64,000 bases of DNA from Galeopsis tetrahit (Eukaryota > Streptophyta > Magnoliopsida > Lamiales > Lamiaceae), in assembly GCA_963675135.1 (NCBI GenBank), contig OY776130.1, forward strand, positions 64,762,867-64,826,866. The letters are read 5' to 3'. The notes under the pieces are model-generated. The model saw only the letters and a list, made by a program, of their open reading frames with translations. It searched no databases and was not told the origin of the DNA. A program made the translations under genes and the position numbers. This document shows positions 37,376 through 46,322 of this stretch, in pieces. Position 1 is the stretch's first letter, and each line of letters begins with the position of its first letter.

Positions 37376-37960
37376 TATAGTCGATCGGCAGTGCACTTGA
37401 ATTTCAATTTTAATTTGATGAGTAAAGGACCTGCCGAAAATTCATGCCGATCGGCGGGTGACCCAACCACCACCATGCCCGACCACCCCCTTGACGGCGA
37501 CGACGGCGCTTTCGTCCCGGCCGCTGAAGCCCAAGACCCATATTCGAATCGCAATCGCGATTCTTCACTTCCATGACAATCGACTTCATCTTCCATCTCG
37601 GCAACGATCCATGGCGGCCGAAATTCTCTTCTCATTTCGACCACCGACGCGACTGCTTCGATCAATCTCTCTTGTGTTCGCGATCCAGGAGCTTCTTCGG
37701 CATCAATGGCTCTCGCCTGCAACACTCGGATCGACGCCGCCTCTCTCTCGTCGTTCATCTCTGCCTAAATCGAAGCTATATTGCTTTGTCCGTCTTCTTC
37801 ATCATGCTACTCTGCATCCTCTTCCTCCGGTTGACGGCAGCCCAACGGAGGAATGTGAGTATGTTGCCGATGGATCTCTAACCGGCAGACACTCAAAGCC
37901 GGTGACCTTGCTGATGAAATCTCAAACGACGACTGCTGACCTAGGGTGCCCTCCCATTGG
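37376..37960. other. GC-rich core of the MULE-like element, possibly captured host sequence
   Basis: This block is far richer in G and C than its surroundings and resembles exonic plant DNA (GGCGACGACGGC, CGACGCCGCC). Open frames exist on both strands (37458-38090 plus; 37375-37758 minus), but none matches a domain I recognise and codon logic does not favour one. It may be a fragment of a host gene captured by the transposon. No function is proposed. Confidence 0.4.
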
Positions 37961-38040
37961 GCTAGGGTTCCCTTCAATTGGGTTTGGTAATGTGCACCCC
38001 CTATTTTCTTCAGTACACCCCAATTTGCACTCCCTCCACT

Positions 38041-38630
38041 TTTTTTTTATGGTACTATTAGTTATTGGTACTGGTATTACTATTTATTGATGGTAGTATT
38101 ACTATTAATATACAAATGAATTAAAATTAATGATTACTGATTACGGTATTATTAATTATTAATTATGGTATTACTGGTTATTGTTTGTGGTATTACTGAT
38201 TGTGTGAAATTATTTATTATTGTTTAAGACATTACTGATTATTATTATTTTTTATGGTATTACATATTATTGATTATGGTATTACTTAATATAATTAGAT
38301 TTGTGGAATTATTTATTATTATATAAGATATTACTGATCAATGTTCATGATATTACTAATTACTGTTCATTGTATTATTGATAATTGTTTTTGGTATTAT
38401 TGAATATAATTGGATGTGTGGAATTATTTGTTATTGTATAAAATTTTATTGATTAATATTAATGGTATTACCGATTACTGTTCGTGGTATTACTAATAAT
38501 TGATTTTAGTATTATTTAATATAATTAGATATGTGTAATTATTTGTTATTGTATAAGATATTGGAGTACTAATTATTTTTAATGGTATTAGTGTATTACT
38601 GATTATTACTTATTGTATTATTGAGATTAA
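38041..38630. repeat. Degenerate minisatellite in the MULE-like element
   Basis: A TGGTATTACTGATTATT-type motif recurs many times, with a higher-order period of about 112-118 bases marked by GTGGAATTATTTATTATT near 38197, 38302, 38416 and 38531. It is AT-rich and non-coding. Confidence 0.75.
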
Positions 38631-38974
38631 TAAAATCATACATATAATATTATTTTGTATTAAAATTTTAAAAAATACTAATGAAAAAAATGAAGAAATA
38701 AATTTTTTTGAATAAAAACTGAAAATGGGAAGAAAAATTAAAAAGAAAAAAAAAATTGAGATTTGTGCCTTATTTTGATAGATTTTTTAAATTATGTTTT
38801 TACGATTTTCTTTTTCTAAAATATGGGCGATTTAGTGGTGAATCGACGGTAACTCGACAATGACTCGCCTACATATTGTAAATGTATAAATTATGGTTGA
38901 TTTTATTATTATATTTTGTGTAAATTAATAAAAAGATAATATAGTATTTTAAATGTAATTATTTAAAAAAAAAA

Positions 38975-39400
38975 TTGGGGGTGAACTCATAAAATGAGTG
39001 GGTGCAGAGAATTGTGGTAAAAAAAATTAGGGGTGAACTTATAAAATTAGCGGGTGTAGAGAACCGTTGTAAAAAAGAAATGATTTGGGGTGAACTCATA
39101 AAAGGAGCGGGTGCAGATAACTGTAGTATAAATATGATTTGGGGGTGAACTCATAAAATGAGCAGGTGCATATAACTGTAGTAAAAAAATATTTGGGGGT
39201 GAACTCATAAAATGAGCGGGGGTGCAGATAACTGTGGTAAAAAAATAATTTGGGGGCGAACTCATAAAATGAGCGGGTGTAGATAATTGTTGTAAAAAAG
39301 AAATGATTTGGGGGTGAACTCATAAAATGAGTGGGTGCAGATAACTGTAGTAAAAATATAATTTAGGGGTGAACTCATTAAATTAATGGGTGACATAAAA
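38975..39400 (+). repeat. Right-arm tandem repeats of the MULE-like element
   Basis: About eight units of 50-56 bp with the core GGGTGAACTCATAAAATGAG, then CGGGTGCAGATAACTGTAGT and an A-rich spacer. The array is longer than that of the left arm, so the arms have evolved unequally. Confidence 0.85.
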
Positions 39401-39466
39401 TATAAATAAAAAATTAAAATTAAAACTAGGGGGTACGGTGCACTAGGGGGTACGCAAGTGTGACCC

Positions 39467-39583
39467 AATCACATTTATCTGAACAAAAAAAAAAAAAGTG
39501 ATAAAGTAAAAGTATTTGAATTCTTTTAATTTTATTAAAGTGATAAAATAAGAATATTGTATAAAAAAATGTATTGTCATAGA
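39467..39583 (+). repeat. Continuation of the left segmental duplication, holding an empty PIF/Harbinger site
   Basis: AGTGATAAAGTAAAAGTATT, then CTTTTAATTTTATTAAAGTG and ATATTGTATAAAAAAATGTA match the two flanks of the 17-kb element (43424-43466 and 60798-60842) joined with a single TAA (39536-39538). Confidence 0.85.
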
Positions 39584-40979
39584 GAGTAAATAAGTGTAAT
39601 TTTGAGAGTATGAAACAATGACAAACTTCTTTTTTAAAAGTATAAAATAGGGATAAACAAAAAAGAAAAGTGTGATAACTGATTTGAAACTGATGGAACA
39701 AAAAAAAAACTAAAAAAATGCAATGAGATAGTGAGCCGGGTTGAGTTATTGATCCTTATAGGAGCATTAATGTATAATTTTAATAATGTAGAGCCTAAAA
39801 ATCTGGAAGCAATGCTTTTCTTAAAGTAGCAAGAATTTGTCCAACAACAAGCACCATTTACAAACACAACTTCATAACCCTATCAATCATTTTTTGAATC
39901 CAAGCAGTAGGAGATCGATACGATGATCATAATACAGCGATAACGACGATGAGAGTATGTTGGTGAGACAGGGAGAACGGCAACCATGTCTGGGTTGGTG
40001 GGGCTAGTGACGAACAAAAATGAAATAAGAGGTATAGAAATTTAATGAGATATAATGTATATATAAGGATATTTACGATATTTCATGGAGTAATTATTTT
40101 AAAATAAAAAATATAAATGAACATTTATGTATATTTTAAGTGAATTTCCCAAATTATAAACGATATAAGTACTATACACTATTCCTTCACTTCTCCACAC
40201 CGTTGAATTCTCCTGAATTCCCATACCGCCGCCGCCGCAAAGACGGCATTCCTGATTCATCCTGAAGGTCTAAACGCTTGAAGCAAGACGATTTCTTCCC
40301 CGAATGTCTCGTCGGTCTCACCGACCAACTCTTCCTTTGCGATCTTTCGAGCATTGTAACTTCCTTCTCCGACGGTGGTTCTGTAAGCTACTCCGGCAGC
40401 GACGGGATTTAACTCCCACCCCGCCGAATTTCGATTTGAATACGCCACCTCAATTTGACGTTTAAATTGTAGATTTTTTTTCCAAAATTTTCGGAAAAAA
40501 TTAAATAAAATTCTTAGTAATTGGGCCTAAAAAAAGAGTAATTCAGTTTATTAATTGAGTTTGTGCGTTTTAAGAAATAAGATAATTACTTAAATATTTA
40601 TTAATTACATATTTATCTCACGACAACTTCACAATAAAATACTCTGAGATGAAACAGAGATTATTCTACTTTGAGATGAAATAAGAGATTCTAGATTTTA
40701 TTGTGTTTTGATTTTTGACACTTTAGTTCCAGAAAAAGGTCATTAACTTTATAACATTATTTATTTAAATTTTTTTTATAATTTTTTAATTTGTAATATT
40801 ATTTATTTAATTTTTTTCATTTTTCTTCAAGTCGAAGAGTATTGATTGCATGTAGTCATCTTTCATCATGTCTTGTAAAGTGTAAACTTTCTATTGATGC
40901 AAGCATCTATTAACCCACTTTCTTTATACACAATATTATGGTGCCGGTATTGATTGAAATATTGTTATGGTTCAATTTT
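39584..40979. other. Intergenic stretch with a possible gene fragment
   Basis: Mostly AT-rich and featureless. The segment at about 40200-40460 is GC-richer and coding-like (see separate entry). The right segmental duplication begins at about 40980. Confidence 0.4.
40200..40460 (+). pseudogene. Unidentified gene fragment
   Basis: On the plus strand the frame reads RSKRLKQDDFFPECLVGLTD and then QLFLCDLSSIVTSFSDGGS, bracketed by a TGA (after DGIPDSS) and a TAA. The composition is exon-like, with CCGCCGCCGCCGC at the start. The minus-strand frame (40257-40448) is also open but looks like a shadow. I do not recognise the family. It may be a broken first exon. Confidence 0.3.
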
Positions 40980-42089
40980 AATCGGTAATAATTAAAAGCG
41001 ACAAAACATTTTAATTAATTTTTATCCGTGTTAATTTGGGTTTGACCCATAAAATTTTGTCCCAAAATTATCTATATTTTATATAAGTTTTTGTATTAAT
41101 ATCCTAATCACTAGTCACTACTTAACTTCCGGTATAACTCAACTTTTACGTTTTTATAACTCACTAGTCACTACCCAAAATTATCTATATTTTATATAAG
41201 TTTTTGTATTAATATCCTACTCACTAGTCACTACAGTTAATTTACTAAATTATTCATCAATATACTATTTATTACTCAACTTTTTTTAAATAAATTATAT
41301 TAAAAATACTTAAAATCTAATTGCATACAAGAATCTATCTAAAACATTGGCTAGAAAATTTCTGGCCGTCCGTAAATAAACATTTCATTCTCTCAAATTT
41401 CTTAAAATTTGAATTTTATTGTTTTAACCTAATTTTTTAATTGGTTGTAATTATTTGAGTTGACTTCAATTAATTGTCTCATAAATTGAAGCTCATAAAC
41501 AATTGATTATACTGTGAGTGAAAGCCGAAATAAAATTCACCCTGAATTAAAAAGAATAAACCTCAGGTGATTATTTCTATTTCAATTTCTTTTCAATTGG
41601 GAATTCAATTCTGTATTTGGGTTTTTTTAGTTGTCATTATGATCAATGATTGCTTGTCAATTCAGATGGTTTCTGGATTTTTTCCTCTTTTGTTTGAAAT
41701 ATACTATCGGACTCAGATATCTCAACTGGTACGTATTAAATCGCAAATGTCTATCTTTCGATCATTTAGTATATACACATTGAATGTGTTTTTGTTTGCG
41801 AGTTGTAAATTTTATTTTAGGTCTGATCAAGTAACTATTTGAGTCTGATTATCTATCTTAGCTCATACACTCTATCAAACTGAGTCTTAATGTATTTGGT
41901 TTCTGTTTTTTGCGGTATTTCTGACGTTAATTCTGCAATCTTATTTAGGAGTTTTGTATGAAATTGGTAATTACTGAATATGGATAGTGGATCAAAGTTT
42001 TATGTGATGAATTTGAGAGTGTTGATATATTTAAGGGAAGAATTAATTGGGATCTTATATTTTTTGCATCTTTGGTAGTTTGAATTAAA

Positions 42090-43067
42090 ATGTTGATCGA
42101 TCCTCGTGTTATTCGAGTGGACATTGTACAGATCAAAGATGTTATTTATCGAAGAATCGGATCTGAAAAGGCGAAAAACTACTTCGATCATCTAGAGAGA
42201 TTTTGGAAATTAGAGATGAGCAAGGTTGAGTTTGTCAAGAGCTGCACACGTATAATTGGGAAAGAGAATTTGTCTCTCCATAATCTTCTCATCCGATCCA
42301 TCTTACACAATGCTGAAATCGGGACAAAAGAAGTTCGAAAAGCTGAAGCACGTGATGTTAAGGTTGCAAATTGTGGCAAGAGTCATCTTCAAATTGCACT
42401 TGATCAGGCTCCTCGAAAGCGTAGATCCTCTGTGGCCAAGGCTCGTAAGTTGAAGGCGAGCCCTGTTGGCCCATTGGGTAAGAGCCCGAGTGTCGTTTGT
42501 GAAGGGAGTGTTTCGAGATTGCGAGAAGAGGGAAATGGGGCAGAATTGTGTACTTCGGGAAGGCCTTTGATGGTGGAAGATGGTGAAGAGGTTGAACAAT
42601 GTGCTGTAATGCCACCATCTAATTTGTGAAGTTCTATTACTGCCCCTATAGGCGTCCCTCTAAACTTGGGAGGTGATCGTAGAGGTCCTCACTTTACGTC
42701 TTTGGATAACTGTTTCGACGAGACTTGTCAAAACATGGGTGAATTACCGGACATAAATGCTTTAGGTCGTCGTTTGCATAAAAAGTTGGGGAAGGAAGGA
42801 GTTTCAATTTCACGTGATGCTGCTAACTTGTTGAGTAAAAGTTTGGATGTGTATTTGAAGAGAATAATATCGCAATGTGTTGGCATTTCTGGGGCGCGGT
42901 GTGAAGATCCGTTATCTGGATTTTATGAGGTATCGCCTAGACAATATGTTGAAACGCCAAGGCAACAAAATAACGTAAGTTTGTTGGACTTTCGTGTGGC
43001 GATGGAATCAAACGCGCATATACTTGGCGAAAATTGACCTCTACAGCTCGAAAAGATTTTAAACTAA
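42090..43067 (+). pseudogene. SAGA complex ADA1/TADA1-like gene, right copy, with in-frame stop codons
   Basis: This copy is better preserved than the left one. From ATG 42090 one frame runs through RVDIVQIKDVIYRRIG, YFDHLERFWKLEMSK and ENLSLHNLLIRSIL, then APIGVPLNLGG, LLSKSLDVYLKRII and LLDFRVAMESNAHILGE, as in plant ADA1-like SAGA subunits. The frame never shifts. A TGA at 42627-42629 replaces the Trp codon seen in the left copy. A second TGA at 43035-43037 occurs in both copies, at a position I recall as Trp in the family. A TAA follows at 43065. Leader splicing (CAG/GTGATT near 41563) is conserved. Most likely a pseudogene; the 179-residue N-terminal part could still be translated. Confidence 0.75.
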
Positions 43068-43463
43068 GCCCGCTAAACGTGGTTTGCACATAGAAAGTGA
43101 GTCGTTGAGAATTAAGTAATGGTACATAGACAAGCAGTTTTGTTAGAAATAGACTCAGTTTAACATCTGAGCTTTGAGTCATTTTTTCACATTATATTCT
43201 TTTTTTTCTTTTAGGCAGAATATTTTGCATGTAATATTTCACTTCCTAAAAGATTTGAAGTATGTTCGAAGTCATCCACTTAAATAGGAGGAATTGACTG
43301 ATTATATTGTGTTCGTCAGAGTAAGGAAGAATTATTTTTCTTGTCTTTTTCTTTTGCAAACAAAAAATATTTTTAGTCTCAAAATCAAATCAGCTTTCAC
43401 ATTGATCTGAAAAAAAAAAAAAAAAGTGATAAAGTAAGAAAATTTAAGTTCTTTTAACTTTAT

Positions 43464-43466
43464 TAA
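43464..43466. repeat. Left target duplication (TAA) of the large PIF/Harbinger element
   Basis: TAA directly precedes GGGCTCATTTGG. It is repeated at 60798-60800 and single in the related empty site at 39536-39538. Confidence 0.85.
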
Positions 43467-43479
43467 GGGCTCATTTGGT

Positions 43480-43526
43480 GGCCAAGATTAGCCATGATAA
43501 ATGTGAGATATAGGCTAATCTTGGCC
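43480..43526. repeat. Subterminal perfect hairpin of the PIF/Harbinger element
   Basis: GGCCAAGATTAGCC (43480-43493) is followed after 19 bases by its exact inverse complement GGCTAATCTTGGCC (43513-43526). It adjoins the left terminal repeat. A related but imperfect AATCTTGG/CCAAGATT pair occurs near the right end (about 60750-60770). It may be a protein-binding site for transposition. Confidence 0.8.
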
Positions 43527-43689
43527 ATTTTTTTGTTTAGTGGAACTCTTCAAGGCCCACTACAAAAGTGGAAGCCCAATACAAAACCAAGAATAGAGTG
43601 CGTTTTTTATCATTGCAAAAGAGGTGAGATAGGCAATCTTGGGGAAAAGTGGAATTTGTGCGGAACCCCAAATACCCTCTATACCCTCA

Positions 43690-43697
43690 TATATAAA
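43690..43697 (+). promoter_or_regulatory. Putative TATA box for Myb/SANT-like gene A
   Basis: TATATAAA lies within the left end of the element. Downstream comes a pyrimidine-rich leader, a donor-like CAG/GTAAGC at about 43802 and an acceptor-like TGTGCAG just before the ATG at 44902, suggesting a leader intron of about 1 kb. Confidence 0.5.
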
Positions 43698-44901
43698 GTC
43701 AAAATCTTTCTTTTTCTGCCACAAAATCTTTCATCTTCTTTCTTCTTCAAGACGCTTCCTCTTCCACTCCCAAATGGCGATTTTGAGTTGGCGTTAACTT
43801 CAGGTAAGCGACCGCTGTTACGAAGGGTTCTACCGGAGTCGGCGATCTTGGGCTTCGGATTTGGTGACCGTCGCTCACATTTCTTGTCTTTCTTTCTTCT
43901 TCTTCTTTTTTTTTTTTATGGTTTTATACACATGCATTCTGCTTATCTTTTCATTTTTTGCTAGGGTTCTGGGAAGAGCTTCTCGACAACGCGCGTTGGT
44001 TCGGTCGGTGAAAGTTTGAGAACTTTGTGTGTTTCATCGGTACGCACCACTCAAAACCCTATTTCTTGTATTTTTCCTTATGTCTACAGTGTGAGGGTTG
44101 TGGATTTGATGTGACGGACGATCTGGTGTAACTTGGGTGCTCCGTATTGCGTGTGAGCGTCAAGATTGCACGATTTGCTTGAGTTTTTTTTTTCGATTTT
44201 TGTCTTGTGTTTTTTGTTTTTTTTCTTGTATTGGTGATTTCTTGGGTCATTTAGTCATAGACTGATAGTATTTGAACAATGATATGTTTTGTGATGATGG
44301 GTCCATGTTCTTATGATACATGCTTTCTTTGCTTTGCAAGTTTGCATGTCAAATGTAGTGCTTATGGGTTAGTTGTTGTCATGGTGGTATTACATTACTT
44401 CGTTGTATATGGCCATCTACAGTGAGAGAAGTTTGATGAACTTCTTGTTGATGGAATGTAGTTGGTTTTTGTGTGTATGCCCATGGATGCCTAAATAATG
44501 ATTAGAAACCTTGTATAAAACGGAGTTTTCTGGTAATTTCCTATTACATATGCATATCTAGAACTTATATTGCTGAATTTGTTAAAGTGTAATTCATTTT
44601 AATTTGTGGAGACATTGTACCAATATTATTGTCTTTATTAAATTGAGATTAGATTTATTACCTATTACATGTACTTCCGGATGTTTATTTTCTGCACCAA
44701 AGGGGTGTCGTATAAATTCTATGTCCACACAACACTTCTTGATTGGTTATCTGGGAGGGGAAGTATTGTGTATGTGGTGTATGGAGTGTTGAATGTTGTG
44801 GTAGTTGATGTTTTTTATTAGTTGTATTCTATACGGCGTCACATTTGTACATGCAAATTAACGAAATCGTATCTTTCTCTTTTCCAGCACAACTGTGCAG
44901 A

Positions 44902-45570
44902 ATGGCAGGTTCCAGTAAGCACCCGAACGAGTGTCAGATCCCCGATGACTTTGATACGCGTGCATTCAAAGGCTGGACTCTACCCGAGGAAGACATGTTG
45001 TTGGAGATGGTGGAGGATTTGCTGAAGAAACGGAACATCAACTCCGATGTGAAGTATAACATTCTCATTGGCGATGTCGCACGGCGTTACATACCACACT
45101 CTGATCTGCAACTAACAGCTGCTGATATCAAGCAGAAGATGGAAGACATCTCCATTCGTTACCTGTACTTCCGTGCATTCTTGTTCCGGTCGAAGGGGGT
45201 GTTGTACAACTTCAACACTAACGAGACGATTATTGATCCAGCTGTGTACTGGAACCATGGGAAGGTACTAGAAACCTTTTAAATTATGATTATATTTTTT
45301 TAAGTCAATTACACTGATGTTGGTGTTGGTGACCACTTCAATATTTGATTGTAGGAGTGGGAGTGGAATGCCTGGTTTCGCTTGTGTGGGTTTCCTCTGT
45401 ACAATAGCTGTCATCGAGTGTTTGAGGTGAACGGGCTAGACAAGTACGCTCGCCCATATATTGCAGTGGAACCAATGATCCCGGCTGGAGTTGCATATAA
45501 TGAAAATATTAATCGTCCCCGTAACTGCTATCGTCCTATTCCATGTCCATGTGGTCGAGGGACATACTAG
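44902..45570 (+). CDS. Myb/SANT-like protein A of the PIF/Harbinger element
   Basis: Spliced model 44902-45264 joined to 45355-45570, 192 residues, phase-0 intron. The protein has the plant Myb/SANT-like fold pattern: GWTLPEEDMLLEMVEDLL as the first helix region, then ISIRYLYFRAFLFRSKGVLY and NFNTNETIIDPAVYWNHGK before the intron, and CGFPLYNSCHRVFEV after it. In PIF/Harbinger elements such proteins bind the transposon ends and assist the transposase. The C-terminus (PCPCGRGTY) is short and basic. It is more diverged than gene C. Upstream sequence suggests a leader intron. The nested retrotransposon lies 300 bases downstream. Confidence 0.75.
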
Positions 45571-45864
45571 TCCGACGTAAAACAATTCGTATTGATATAA
45601 CTTTTGGTAGGCGACCATTAATCTTGGACTGATATGGTTTATTTTTGTACACTTTGAACAACTGATTTGCCTTTTTTTTGTTTTTTGTGCATTTTGAACA
45701 ACTAATGAGGTATGCTTTTTGGTACCTTTTGAACTAATATTGTGGCTATTTATTTTTGTTTTGCCTGCTCATTATTTTTGTTTTAGGCCATTTATATTAT
45801 GCTTTTTGTTATGAGCATTGGTCATATATATTTACATCGCAACCAGATTGATATGAATACGTAA
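45571..45864. other. 3' region of gene A up to the retrotransposon
   Basis: T-rich non-coding sequence with a repeated TTTTGTACATTTTGAACAACT-like phrase, ending at the 5-bp target site TACTG. Confidence 0.4.
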
Positions 45865-45869
45865 TACTG
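45865..45869. repeat. Left target site duplication of the LTR retrotransposon
   Basis: TACTG immediately precedes the LTR and is repeated at 51357-51361. Confidence 0.9.
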
Positions 45870-46322
45870 TGTTATATTCCGATAAGATTTGTAGCATATT
45901 TTTGGTATTTTCTGTAATATTTTTGTGAGGAAGAAGATGATGTTTAGATAAGATGGAGAAAGGAGAGATAATTGAGAGAGAGAAAGAGTTGTTGGGTACT
46001 GATTTTCTGCTGCTTTCATTTGCCAGAATTGGCATAATAACAACTTAGTGGGGACCAACCCTTACAAGCTAATACATCAAAATGCAGGGACTAAAATGCA
46101 AGGTGATATAAGTCTTTAAGGAAATAACAATTAATAATTAAATAATCTAAATGCAATCCATCAACTCCTAATCCAACGGCTGTGCTTCATCACTTCTTTT
46201 AGGACATAACTCTTGTTTTTGTGTCAGAATCTATCTCATCTTCTTCATTGAACTCAACCTTCTTCTCTTTCTTCTCACCTCGATCATTGAACTCAGCTTG
46301 CATTACTTTGGTGTCCATAACA
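45870..46322 (-). repeat. 3' LTR of the nested Ty3/gypsy element
   Basis: 453 bp, beginning TG and ending CA on either strand. It matches the 5' LTR at 50904-51356 except at two positions. On the element's strand, the end of the polyprotein frame reads into this LTR as far as 46199. Confidence 0.95.

Larger units (their letters stand above)
36599..39466. mobile_element. MULE-like element with long, internally repetitive inverted ends (possible Pack-MULE)
   Basis: It is flanked by AATCACATT on both sides (36590-36598 and 39467-39475), a 9-bp duplication as made by Mutator-like elements. The long arms (about 36599-37340 and 38690-39466) are inverted copies of each other. Each contains tandem units of about 54 bp with GGGTGAACTCATAAAATGAG (right arm) or the complement (left arm): about 3-4 units on the left and 8 on the right. 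The 1.3-kb centre holds a GC-rich segment at 37376-37960 and a minisatellite. No transposase is visible, so the element is non-autonomous. The related empty site in the other duplicate (CACATT at 43398-43403) confirms insertion here. A foldback-type element is an alternative name. Confidence 0.75.
40980..43466 (+). repeat. Segmental duplication, right copy
   Basis: This is the counterpart of 34030-36598 with the same order of leader, ADA1-like pseudogene and 3' flank. It lacks the MULE-like element: CACATTGATCTGAAAAA at 43398 is the unoccupied site. It is interrupted by the PIF/Harbinger element after 43466 and resumes at 60798. Confidence 0.8.

Noticed and set aside
37375..38090. Open frames on both strands of the MULE-like core as genes
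   Set aside because: Overlapping frames on opposite strands with no recognisable domain are expected in GC-rich DNA. At most this is a captured fragment.
38975..39400. A CRISPR-like array
   Set aside because: The regularly spaced repeats are long, degenerate and inverted at the other end of the same element; this is a plant transposon arm.
43494..43964. 156-residue frame at the left end of the PIF/Harbinger element
   Set aside because: It covers a TATA-like box, leader and donor site of gene A and shows low-complexity Phe/Leu stretches, so it is a chance frame.
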